From Symbiodinium natans (taxonomy: Eukaryota; Sar; Dinophyceae; Suessiales; Symbiodiniaceae): 64,000 nucleotides of DNA. The notes below the pieces were generated by a model, which saw nothing but the letters and a program-made list of their open reading frames with translations, was not told the DNA's origin and did no database searches. Each line of letters starts with the position of its first letter. The first letter of the stretch is position 1. The stretch is from the NCBI GenBank assembly GCA_905221605.1, contig CAJNDS010000124.1:62001-126000 (forward strand), read 5' to 3'. Of this stretch, positions 11,800 through 22,524 are shown piece by piece. Made by a program: the position numbers and the translations under genes.

Positions 11800-12660
11800 C
11801 CTGAGAGGGAACAGGGGTACTTCCCTGAGCAGCTGCACGAGGTGTCGTGATCCTGCAATACCCTATAACACCGGATCCTAAACCCCTAAACCCTCAACCC
11901 GGTTTAGGGTTTAGGGTTGAGGGTTTAGGGTTTAGGGTTTAGGGTTTAAGGTTCGGGTTATGGATTTACAGTGTACACTCCAGACATTTGGACTATAGTT
12001 TAAGGGTGATTAGAGCTGGGATTCCCTTTAGTATACCTTTTGGGGTATGGGGATAAGGATGTTCCGACTTTTTGGCGTTTATTGTATAGCCCCAAATCCT
12101 CACAGGTACCCTAAACCCTAAACCCTAAACCCTAAACCCTAAACCCTAAACCCTAAACCCTAAACCCTAAACCCTAAACCCTAAACCTTAAACACTTCTA
12201 TAGCCCAGCTGCTCAGACTTAAATCCCGACCCTCGGTCGTGAATAATTCTACTTCTAACTGCAGCCGCGTGAGATTCAGGAGCCGGGTTGTATGTTTAGG
12301 GTTTAGGGTTTAGGGTTTAGGGTTTAGGGTTTAGGGTTTAGGGTTTAGGGTTTAGGGTTTAGGGTTTAGGGTTTAGGGTTGAGGGTTTAGGGTTTAGGGT
12401 TTAGGGTTTAGGGTTCAGGGTTTAGGGTTAGTCTAGCTACCTGACTACAACCCCAAACCATGCAAAGTTCAGAACACCCTCAACCTGAACGAAACCTAGG
12501 CCCTTGCAACCCCAGTTTAGGGTCTCAAGGGTCTTTGGGTGTAGTTTTATAGGGTTTAGGGTTCAGGGTTTAGGGTATAGGGTTTATTATAGGGTATAGG
12601 GTTTAGGGTTTAGGGGTTAAGGCTTAGGATTCAGGGTTCCTCATCAACACACCCCTGCAG
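11800..12660. other. Telomere tracts with one short open patch
   Basis: 11800-11850 reads RHLVQLLREVPLFPLRV on minus. The 11995-12065 piece belongs to a dispersed repeat also at 30285-30405 (GAGCTGGGATTCC...AGTATACC). The rest is TTTAGGG/CCCTAAA. Nothing else is convincing. Confidence 0.4.
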
Positions 12661-12661
12661 C

Positions 12662-13080
12662 GAACAGAGACTCTTTTTGTCAAGCTCAGATGACGCGCCT
12701 AAGAAGGCGCAACTTGGTAGACCAGTAGCCATCTCATAATGAGGGTACCCATTTTTTGGTTGGCGAGTTTGACAAGGAAACCCCGAACCCTAAAATGGGT
12801 ACCACTGGAGCCCTAAGCCCTAAGCCCTAAGCCCTAAGCCCTAAGCTCAAAGCCCTAAGCCCTAAACCCTAAACCCTACACCCTAAACCCTAAACCCTAT
12901 GCGGGTGTCACTGGGCTACCAAGGCAACAGAGCTTTCCATTCTGTCTTGCCAGAGCGGCGTGGGCATGCAGTCGATGCTGCCCGGAAAAGCTACACGCTG
13001 CACGCAGCGGGGGATGGCAAGTTTAAGGAAAAGCCCGCGTCAGATCAGACCGCCCGGCTGCCAACGCAAGCTTCCGAAAT
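12662..13080 (+). CDS. Candidate plus-strand exons flanking an introner-like element
   Basis: Exon about 12662-12716 reads EQRLFLSSSDDAPKKAQL and ends CTTG before a GT donor. After the 207-nt element the frame continues from 12924 in phase (GNRAFHSVLPERRGHAVDAA, then RKSYTLHAAGDGKFKEKPAS and DQTARLPTQAS), about 70 codons in total. The minus strand of 12905-13020 is also open (RVAFPGSIDCMPTPLWQDRM), but its reading meets a stop in the next patch. The phase match across the element favours plus. Family unknown. Confidence 0.45.
12717..12923. mobile_element. Introner-like element with CTTGGTAG inverted termini and telomeric core
   Basis: The left end is CTTGGTAGACCAGTAGCCAT and the right end is GGGTGTCACTGGGCTACCAAG, inverted repeats of each other. 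The interior holds CCCTAAG and CCCTAAA repeats. Read on either strand it begins G|GTAG and ends CTACCAAG|, so it carries GT and AG intron borders in both orientations. Sister copies are at 30495-30640 and 56745-56960. Confidence 0.75.
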
Positions 13081-13224
13081 ACTAAACCCTAAATAAACCC
13101 TAAACCATAAAGCCTATAAACCCTAAACCCTAAAACCCGAACCCGGAACCCTCAACCCTCAGCCCTCAGCCCTCAGCCCTCAACCCCCAACCCTAAACCC
13201 TAAACCCTAAACCCTAAACGAATT

Positions 13225-13547
13225 TTCCACAGGTTCCTTGCCTGCGGAGCAAAGCAGCAACCATTGAAAGGTAAGACCAGCCGCCTGCTCCGCAGACTTT
13301 CGCAGGTCGCTCCAGCAAGGAGTGCCAACCCGCAGGGGTTTAGGGTTTAGGGTTTAGGGTTTAGGGTTTAGGGCTTAGGGTTGAGGGTTTAGGGTTTCTC
13401 AGAACATCCTACGGTACAAGGACGTACAAGGACGGAGAGAGTCCTCAGAACGATCAAGCGGGGACTCCGTCATGGATCAGACGAGGGCAACTCCTTCATC
13501 TCCGGAGATTCGTGGGCCTCTTTGATCGACTGGGAACACTTCCTCGG
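13225..13547 (+). CDS. Candidate plus-strand exons
   Basis: 13232-13270 follows TTTTCCACAG and ends at GGTAAGAC, a canonical exon shape. 13443-13547 is open for over 30 codons and reads HGSDEGNSFISGDSWASLID then WEHFLG before GTTCTC. Minus frames of the second piece hit stops after about 25 codons. If real, they may continue the candidate exons at 12662-13080, while gene C occupies the opposite strand nearby. Telomere repeats lie between them. Confidence 0.35.
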
Positions 13548-13559
13548 ATGGTTCTCAAA

Positions 13560-13700
13560 ACCCTCTTTAAAAATATTCCTGAACATGATCCTCTTAAAAC
13601 CTTACAAGGGAAAATCTATAACAATGTCCCAAAAGGCTATTCCTGAATATGATCCTCTGAAGCCTTATAAGGGAAAATGCAAAAATGTCCCAAGAGGCTA
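13560..13700. repeat. Dispersed element with ATGTCCC...AGGCTACCGAG end (also 20815-20975)
   Basis: Two internal near-copies of CCTGAATATGATCCTCTGAAG + CCTTATAAGGGAAAA + ATGTCCCAAAAGGCTA lie back to back. The same pieces recur at 20815-20975, ending again in GGCCTACCGAG. On minus this supplies the GT donor of gene C exon 13702-13801 (G|GTAGCCTC) and also borders gene B exon 20983-21103, so the element forms intron ends in two genes. Confidence 0.6.
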
Positions 13701-13701
13701 C

Positions 13702-16553
13702 CGAGCTTCTGCTCACAACGAGACTTCCCCTCCAGCCACCACATCAGTGCGGCAAAAACCATTGAGAGCGCCAGGAAGATGAATGCTCCGGCGAGGCTCG
13801 CCTGGTAAGCCTGCGCCCACCCTTGGGTTTTAGGGTCTAGGGTCTAGGTCTCTAGGGTTTAGGGTTTAGGGTTTTGGGTTTAGGGTTTGAGGTTTGAGGT
13901 TTTGAGGTTTAGGGTTTAGGGTTTAGGGAATACTTGGGGCGCTTTAAAGTACCTCCTATATAGGGACTTTGGGGCCCAAGTATCCAGTAATAAGGTACAT
14001 GGACCCTTCGGGCCATGTCCAATCCGAAGGTGCGTTGCAACTCCGCAAGTACTATCTATGCAATATTCAACATGCCCTTGGACATACCCTGGAAAGGAAT
14101 TACGGGGGTATGGTATGCTTTCTTTAAAGGGTTGAGGGGCATGGATTTGGGGTTACGGTATGTTGAAGTATTTTGAGATACTTAGAGGCTCAACCCTAAG
14201 TCCTAAACAACTTCACCCCGCAAGCCCCTAAACCCTAAACCCTAAACCCTAAACCCTAAACCCTGAACCCTGAACCCTAAGCCCTAAGCCCTAAGCCCTA
14301 AACCCCAGAACCCTAAACCCCAGAACCCAACCGCACGCCTGCGCCGACCACTGAAGGCCGTAACTCATCAGTCCTACCTCAGCCAAGAATGTAAAAAGGT
14401 TAGGGTTTAGGGTTTAGGGTGTAGGGTGTAGGGTTTAGGGTTTAGGGTTTAGGGTTTAGGGTTTAGGGTTTAGGGTTTAGGGTTTAGGGTTTAGGGTTTA
14501 GGGTTTAGGGTTTAGGTGACAGGGTTCGGGTCCACCTAGCCGCCCAACTGTACTTGCTGATTTTTGGCTTGTTTGTCTGTGCTCCTTTTTGTGACTTCCT
14601 TGTTGGTTCTCTGTACGCGTCTACGTACTTCAGTGAGACAAGTTGTAAGGAACAAGGTCCTGTCCAAGTCACTCAGGCGGGTTTCTATGTGTTGATCTGC
14701 CGCTGCATGTTCAAACTATTCAATTCACGTTATGTTGCCCCTAAACCCTAAACCCTCAACCCTAAACCCTAAACCCTAAACTCAAGATTTGTGTTGTGCT
14801 GAATCTTGCTTGCCTACGTCGATGCACGATGGGTCTAGGGTTTAGGGTTTAGGGTTTAGGGTAGAACATATATTGCACCATGCCCTATATGTGGCCGTGA
14901 TGTCTTTGGCGATAGGCTTTCTGCAACTTTCCCTCCTCTATCTGTTTCTTGCTGTCGTTCTTGCTCTCTCAGCTTGTGTCGTACCTTGGGAGTGTTCATC
15001 ATGACTTTTCTTGCTGGATAGCGCCGTCCACCAAACTACCAAACGATTGAGAAACCAGTGGCAAAACTCAAAAACATGTACTGTAAACTTGAAGGTCTTG
15101 GGGCTAGGGTTTAGGGTTTAGGGTTCAGGGTTTTAGGGTTTAGGGTTTAGGGTTTAGGGTTTAGGGTTTAGGGTTTAGGGTTTAGGGTTTAGGGTTTAGG
15201 GTTTGCAGAGCCCAAGCTGCAACCAAAACGATCACGAAGAGAGTCTGCAGGTGATCCAGGCAACCGAAGCGCCTGGGACAGGGTTTAGGGTTTAGGGTTT
15301 AGGGTTTTGGGTTTAGGGTTTTGGGTTTAGGGTTTAGGGTTTAGGGACTCGGCTCCATGCAAAGGATCACGCGGGCGTGACCTCTCGAGTGGTAATCTTT
15401 TAGGGACTAGGGTTTCTTTAGGGTCAACCCTATTCCCTGAAAGGTTACCATCCAAGAGGTCACGCCCGGCAAAGATTAGCATGGGGAAACGGTGTGCCTT
15501 TGAGCTACGGTTTAGGTTTCTAGGCTTAGGGTTTAGGGTTTAGGTGTTTAGGTTTAGGGTTTAGGGTCTGGGGCAAAGTTTAGGGTTTAGGATCCTTATG
15601 GGAGGGCGGTCCAAGTGGGGAGACACCTAGGGAGCCTTGGTCAGTGAACAAATGAGGAACAGACCCTCTTCCCTAACCCTAAGGATCCATGTACCGGTAT
15701 AGTATAGACTTGGGACCTAGAGCTACGGGCTGGGAAGCCCTTTAGGCCCAAGTATAGTCCCTTAGGGATAACATATCTGTCTCCCCCATATGAGGGTCCC
15801 ATCATTGCGCAGCATGAGGTGCTTGGGGGCCAAGACGTCGCAAAGGTAGGCCATCAAGAGGTAGCCTCATTCCCGACTCATTTCCCCTAAGCCCTGTCCG
15901 AAAGGTCCATGTACCTAAATACTTGTCCTTGAAAGTCTTTCCTAAACAGGAACTTCGGGGCCCACGCGTATGGAGGCACAAGGACCCTTAAAGGGTTGCC
16001 CCTCCTAAGTCCGGGGCTGGTTTAGGGTTTAGGGTACATGGTACAAAGCGCTCTCTGTTGTCGAAGAAACCTGTCGTTTCTTGGGTGGGTTTGGACAAAA
16101 CAGGTTTCTTGGATTCGTTGTATCATCGTTGTGAGGTTTGCAGATGCGAGTCCATGTCCCTTGAGGTTAAGATATTTCAAAGTGGGTTAAGACACGTTGT
16201 CACACACCCCTCTTTGCACTAATTACCGCCTTGGGCAGGACTGCTGTTAAAACCCTTCACATTTTGGTTTCTACGACAAGCCTCGGAAAAAGCACGGGTG
16301 CTTCGTGCGACGAAGAGCTGTCCTCAAACCCAGAAAACGAGGAAGCAGAAAAACGCTCAACCCTAAACTCAACACCCTAAACCCTAGGGTTTAGGGTTTA
16401 GGGTTTAAGGTTTAGGGTTTAGGGCCTAAACCACAAGAACGAGCACTCCGCAGCCGCTGTCTTCAAAACCAGCGTCCTGCGTCTTTCTTTGCAATGGTAG
16501 CCCTGCGGTTTGCTGTCGTAAACTGCCTTCACCGGCGCCGGATTTTGCGCCAT
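13702..16553 (-). CDS. Gene C: small multi-pass membrane protein (5 exons found, 3' end open)
   Basis: Minus-strand exons with agreeing phases: 16445-16553 (109 nt, starts ATG at 16553; MAQNPAPVKAVYDSKPQG then YHCKERRRTLVLKTAAAE), 15814-15865 (YLLMAYLCDVLAPKHLM), 15212-15272 (RFGCLDHLQTLFVIVLVAAW), 14339-14377 (VGLMSYGLQWSAQ), 13702-13801 (ASLAGAFIFLALSMVFAALM then WWLEGKSRCEQKL). Donors as modelled: GC, GC, GC, GC, GT; every acceptor is AG|G. Three hydrophobic segments suggest a membrane protein. I do not recognise the family. Further exons probably lie below 13702; SVPSRSK at about 13515-13547 is a possible next one. Gene C lies directly downstream of gene B on the same strand. Confidence 0.68.
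14545..15020. other. Coding-like patches of uncertain strand inside gene C intron
   Basis: 14550-14745 on plus is hydrophobic and open (LLIFGLFVCAPFCDFLVGSL). 14870-15010 is open in several frames: plus HALYVAVMSLAIGFLQLSLL, plus CPICGRDVFGDRLSATFPP with Cys pairs, and minus KVRHKLREQERQQETDRGG. Only one can be coding. The minus frame would fit gene C by strand, but no phase-consistent junction was found. Codon statistics or RNA are needed to choose. Confidence 0.3.
15372..15468. repeat. Hairpin element, GCGTGACCTCT inverted termini
   Basis: GCGTGACCTCTCGAGTGGTA at the left is mirrored by TACCATCCAAGAGGTCACGC at the right, with AATCTTTTAGGG facing CCCTGAAAGGTT inside. It lies in a gene C intron between telomere tracts. 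Confidence 0.7.
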
Positions 16554-16559
16554 GTCTGC

Positions 16560-18155
16560 CGTGGCGTTTTTAAAAAATGGAGCCGAGGACTGAAGGTTTA
16601 CAGGGTCAAGGTTTAGGCTTTAAGGCTTCGGGGTGCTTCTGTGTCGGCTTAAGAGGCACTCGTAAACCTCAAAAAGCTTGAGCCCTCAACCTTACACCCG
16701 GCCAAGTCCCTACCTGACCCCGTCCTCCAATGCGGAAACAACAAGGACCCCAGAGCAAGAAGAAAGGCAATGAACCGATGAAACTTCACTTGGTCGGTGT
16801 TTCGCAGCCCTTGCGCCACCCCGCGCCCGTGTGTGTTGGGGGGGGGGGGGATCCCTAAACCCTAAACCCTAAACCCTAAACCCTAAACCCTAAACCCTAA
16901 ACCCTAAACCCTAAACCCTAAACCGTGGGGGCAAGGATGAAGCCTTAACTAGCCTCAACTCACTTCCCCTTTGTACCCTCTACGCTAAACCTTGCCTTGC
17001 TTCGAGGACCCTCAACATAGAGGCTAGGGCCAGTTCGAATTCTACTGAAGACCCTATTAGGGCTCAGAAAATGCGGGCTCAGGGTTCTAACCCTAAACCC
17101 TAAACCCTTTTCAAGGGTACAAAGGTCACTTCAGGCACGCCCCAAAACCCATGTTTAAGCACAAGCCAATCACCAACACAACCTGAAAGGGTAAAATGGG
17201 AACCGATGAGAAACCAATCACCATATAAAAGGTTTAAGGTTAGGGGTTTCGGGCTCAGGGTGAGGGGTTTAGGGGTTTAGGGTTTAGGGGTTTCGGGTTT
17301 AGGGCTTTAGGGTTTAGGGCTTAGGATTCAAGCAGGGGGACAAGCCATGAGGTAGAAGATATCGAAGGCGATGAAAATGCCCACCGCAAAGGAGAACAAA
17401 CACTCGAAGGGTGCCCCGCCTTTCCTCAGGAAGGAGGTTGATTTGGGGGGTTTAGGGTTCAGGGTTTAGGGCTTAGGGTTTAGGGTGTGTCAGGGGAGGG
17501 CGCGCGCTCGGGTGTGAAGCACCCCGGGCCGCGCGCTCGCGGTGCCCGTCAACCCACCCCGGCCACCCACGCTATACTCTATTAGGGTTTAGGGTTTATG
17601 GAATTTATTTTCTTGTGCCCCGATGCTTGCTTTTATGTTTTTAAAGTTGCGGTGTTCGGGTTTAAGCTGGGGTTGGGGGTAGCCTCGGCCCTTTTCGGGC
17701 CTTCGACGTGTCAGGGCCCGTAGAGGCCCTTTTTTATTTGAAGGTCAGAGAAACCCTTTGCGCCGGCTCCTGGATTCCCCTTCTTTAAGGGCCTCAAGCC
17801 TTTTTGGTGGCTCTTGGGGCTTCTTGGGGGCTTCCTGGGGGCTTTCCTGGCCCTTCTGGGGGGTGCCCAAAACTCGTTCTTAGTACAACAAATCGCATTT
17901 TTCCTTGCGGGCACGGGTAAATCCTGGGGCCCCAAGTGTAGGCCTCGGCCGAGCGTTCGGGGTCTGTCGCTCGACGGAAGCGACCCCTCACTTAGTTTAG
18001 GGGACCTCTAAAATAGACCCGACTCCCAGCAAGCATCCTTTGCTTTTAACTGGAATCACTCTTTTCCGAGCAAGCACCCTTTAGGGTTTAGGGTTTAGGG
18101 TTTAGGGTTTAGGGAGCAAGCACCCTTTAGGGTTTAGGGTTTAAGGCTTAGAGTT
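16560..18155. other. Mostly non-genic repeats
   Basis: Telomere tracts at 16856-16925, 17225-17330, 17450-17490 and 18080-18145 flank unique pieces. 17650-18010 is open on both strands with Gly/Pro- and Leu-rich peptides driven by GGGGCTT repeats (CTTGGGGGCTTCCTGGGGGC), so no coding call is made. Confidence 0.4.
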
Positions 18156-18427
18156 TAGTGCAAGTGGCCCTCCTTTGTTGATGGTGGGTTGCCCCTGAGG
18201 ACTCGGCAGCTAGCGAGGGTGCTTAGCTTTATCGGCTTCTGTGACCGACAAGTAGCATACCCGGGGAACGTAAGTTTGACCATAAGGGTGTATGGTTTCT
18301 GTTCTAGGATCCAGTTTAGATCTTGCTGCCGCAGCCGTAAACCCGAATTGTTCTTCTGCGGTTTAGGTGTCGGGAAATGTCCTGTGAAGCCAGGCGGCCA
18401 GTTGGCTAGGAAGAACTCACTGCTCAA
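18155..18427 (-). CDS. Weak candidate exon, minus strand
   Basis: A 90-codon open frame starts at 18427 (MSSEFFLANWPPGFTGHFPT) in a stretch free of telomere repeats. It lies downstream of gene B on the same strand and could belong to its 3' part, but no family motif is seen. The plus strand is also open for 99 codons (18189-18488). Confidence 0.3.
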   Translation of the reverse strand: MSSEFFLANWPPGFTGHFPTPKPQKNNSGLRLRQQDLNWILEQKPYTLMVKLTFPGYATCRSQKPIKLSTLASCRVLRGNPPSTKEGHLH

Positions 18428-19209
18428 ACTGAGGACAGGCGTGAGCCTCGTCTGGGCATGGAAGGGCTTTTGGCGTAGTATACCCTAAACCCTAAACCCT
18501 AAACCCTGAACCCTAAACCCTAAGCCCTAATCCCTAAACCCTAAACAAGAAGCAATAAACCCCAAACCTTCATTGCTTTGCTTTTGAAGTTGAGTGCTGA
18601 GGTGTAAGGTCTGGTCTTAGGGGTTCGGATTCTGCGATAGGGCTTGTTGGCCTTACATAGCATATCCGAGCATTTGGCTAGGGTTTCGGGTTTAGGGTTT
18701 GGGGCTTAGGATTTAGGGTTTGGGGTTTAGGGTTTTCGAAACTGGGCTCTTGCTCAGGAACTTATACTCATGTTACCACGATATGGTGAAGCAGCAAAGA
18801 ATGAGCATCCTTCCTTCTTGCGGTAACTTGTTCTAAGTAGCTTCAGTTCCTACAACGATCACGGGAAAGGGGCAATGATGCGCAATCCTAAAGTACTCGA
18901 AGGCCCAAGTATTCCCTACTTAGGTACATGGACCCTTGAGGAAACTAACAGGTCACTTCTCTCAACTAGGGCCCCTTTTGGGGTTACTATTGCAAGGCGG
19001 CCCCGAATTTTTAGGGGCACCCAAAAGCAGACCATGACTTTCAGGAATGACCAAAACTACCTCCAGAAACTCTGGCCGTTGCCGTCGCTAACCCTAAACC
19101 CTAAACCCTAAACCCTAAACCCTAAACCCTAAACCCTAAACCCTAAACCCTAAACCCTAAACCCTAAACCCTAAACCCTAAACCCTAAACACAACCGAAG
19201 TTTATCAGT

Positions 19210-22200
19210 CTGGGAGCATAAGCATCAAATAGCGCCTGGGAATGCGGGTGGCAAGCGCAGTCTTCTCCAGCTCCTGCCTGCCATGGCTTCACCCTAAACC
19301 CTAAACCCTAAACCCTAGCCCTGCAGCTCCTGCTTTTCAAGCACAAGGGCGCGACCATCATTCTAGCCCGAGCTTGGGGATGTAGGGCTTCTGCTTTTTG
19401 GCACATTTCCCTGGGGCTGCCACAAACCTGAAAGTGGATTAATTGTTTAGGGTTTAGGGTTTAATTAGGGTTTAGGATTCAGGGTTTAATTAGGGTTTAG
19501 GGTGCTGGAAGTACTCCTCTTCGGGTAGTTACATGGTCCCCTTAGTATGGGCCCTTATGTTGCCGCTAGAAGGAGGAATATTTTTGGGTGGCTTCTTGAG
19601 CAAATAGTAGTTGAGGTACATGTGGAACAGCTACTTGCCTGTAAGTTGCGAGATTGGAGCCCAGTCCCCAACCCTGATCCCAAGACCTCGTAGACCTGAG
19701 ACGGGATTACCCTAAACCCTAAACCCTAAACCCTAAACCCTAAACCGGATTCTCAGCCGTGCTTTTGAGCTTTCGTTGGGTTGTCCCCAGAGAGGCTTAC
19801 TAGTGGGTGGGATAGAAACCGGACGAGACAAAACATGTTCAGGGTCGGTCTAGGGGTTTAGGGTTTAGGGTTTAGGGTTTAGGGTTTAGGGTTTAGGGTT
19901 TAGGGTTTAGGGTTTAGGGTTTAGGTTTAGGGTTTGGGGTTTAGGGTTTAGGGTTTAGGGTTTAGGGTTTAGGGAGCTTCTCGGGATTCTTAGCTCGGCA
20001 GGTCTCTCTCAAGTCCTGGCGCCTCAGATCTTGACGCACGAACTGGGTGAAGGCCGACTTGCTTCCATACCACTTCTCGATGGCGGCATGGATGAAGTCA
20101 CCTGGAGGTTTAGGGTTTAGGGTTTAGGGTTTAGGGTTTAGGGTTTAGGGTTTAGGGTTACTACACCCAAGAGTAGCCTGAAAAATAGGAAGCGTACCCT
20201 TTTTTCGTTTAGAGGGGCTTAGAAGGGAACCTAAACCCTAACAAAAGGGAATAAGAGCCTACTCTGGGTTTAGGGTTTAGGGTTTAGGGTTTAGGGGTTA
20301 GGGTTTAGGGTTTAGGGTTTAGGGTTTAGGGTTTAGGGTTTAGGGTTTAGGGTTTAGGGTGCTTAACATAATCGAAAAGTACAGACAAGCTTGAGACCCT
20401 CACACACCGGCGCCCTAAACGTGCGCCTAAAACAACAAAAGCCCTGAGTGCCGTCCGTGGGGCGATCAAATTTCTCGGCACAGTCTACCTGATCCAAGTC
20501 GAAGGAGGCTAGCTGGGAGACCAGTTGGTGCTTCTCCCGGAAGTTCATTCGGAGCAAATAAATACCTGGGATGGCTTGGGATGTTCCCCCTTTATACTAA
20601 CAGTCCTCAATGTGGATGATAGTACCCCCCTAGTATAGTCCCTTTTAAGGACTGCTTATACTAATAGTCCTCAATTTACTAATAGGGACTATAGTTCTCC
20701 CCCTGCCCCCTATTATAATCCCTATTAAGCCCTAAACCCTAAACCCTAAACCCTAAACCCTAAACCCTGTTTGTATAAAGGGGGGGAGGGGGGTGGGCAT
20801 CCCAAAGGATCCCTCTGAAAAAATATCTCCTGAATAGGATCCTCTTAAAGCCAGTTGGGGGAAACATAACATGTCCCAAAGCCTCTTAAACCCAATAAGG
20901 GAAAATTGGGTTTAAGGTTTAAGGTTTAAGGTTTAGGGTTTAGGGTTTAGGGTTTAATGTCCCAAAGGGCCTACCGAGATACCGAGTGAGTAGGGGCACA
21001 CCCACATGGCGAAGCCAAAGCCAAGCAGTATGGCACCAGGGCCCAGGATGTCCCTGGCGATCAGAAACGCCATGGCGAAGACGTACGTTGAAGCCATCAT
21101 CACCTAGGAACAAAATTAAAAAAGTGTATCCTTTTTGGTTTTGAGGGGCTTGCAAGGGAACCCTTACCCTAAAGAAAAAGGAAGTAAGGCCCTAATCCAG
21201 GTCCTAGTCACCGACACGACCCTTTCCACGAAGAGGGGTCTGAACGTAATCTTTCCCTCCGGGTTCACTTTCTTGTATGCCGCAAGCTCGAAGACACACC
21301 AGAGCCTCGCCACCGGCGGTGCAGTTTAAGGCTTAGGGGTCTAGGGTTCAGAGCAACCAAAGCTCATGCATACCTTAAACCTAAACCCGAAACCCAATAT
21401 AAACCCTAGACCCTAGACCCTAAACCCTAAACCCTACACCCTAAACCTTAAACCCTAGACCCAGTTGCAGGCACGCATGGCTCCCGGATGGCTATTATCG
21501 GATTTTCCTGGGGAGCTCACCAGCCTCGACAGGTACGGCGAGCTCCACAAGATGCGCAGCTCTGAGGAGATACTCAAGAACCTTGGCGACTACATGAACC
21601 CTAAACCCTAAACCCTAAACCCTAATCCCTAAACCCTGAACCCTAACCCTACTATAACCCCTATTCAGGTATGCGGACCATAAACCCTTTAGTGTTCAAT
21701 TCGTCCCCAAGAAACCCGGCGATTCCATACACCCCGCGCTCCATCAGCATGTGGTCCACCTGCATCATATGCATCCGCGCCCGAAACGCTTCCCTAAACC
21801 CTAAACCCTAAACTCTGAGTTCGCACACGAAACTGCAAGCTGAACGTCGTGTGGGGTTCCAGGCAGGCTGAAGCCCTCTCAGCCAACCTTAAGGGTTAGA
21901 GTTTAGGATTTAGGGTTGCAGGCTTCCATGTCTGCAGGCAGGGCTCACCCAGAAACCCAAAAGAATCCTTTCGGTTTTTTGGGTTTAGGGTTTAGGGTTT
22001 AGGGTTTAGGGTTTAGGGTTTAGGCTTGGGGTTAAGGGTGTAGGGGTTAGATAGGGATTAAAGTGTTGGGGGACCCATGCAGGATTTAGGGCTTAGAGTC
22101 CCGGCTACTGAAGCTTCGAGAGTACGATCCAGCCCGAGTTAACATGTAAACACCAAGCCCCATATTGCCGAACTCCGCCTAACAGCCCGTTTAAGGCCAG

Positions 22201-22488
22201 ACCCCTTTGGTCAAAGAGGACCTGGTGGATGCTGGTGACGTCCACAAAGCTGATATCAGAGCGCTGGCACCTCGACGCAAGAGTAGACGAGCTCTTCGGG
22301 TGTGTTTAGGAGCTTTAGCTTAGAGGTTCAGGTATTTTACTAGTAGGTCCTCAAAGCTCTCGAATTTCCTACATAGATTCCTGCTAAACACAGCAGAGGA
22401 AATTTCAGACCCTAAACACTAAACCCTAAAACCTAACACTTGCTGTACCGGCCCGATTTTTGTTTAGAACCCGCTGGGATGCTGCTCC

Positions 22489-22524
<36 letters not shown>

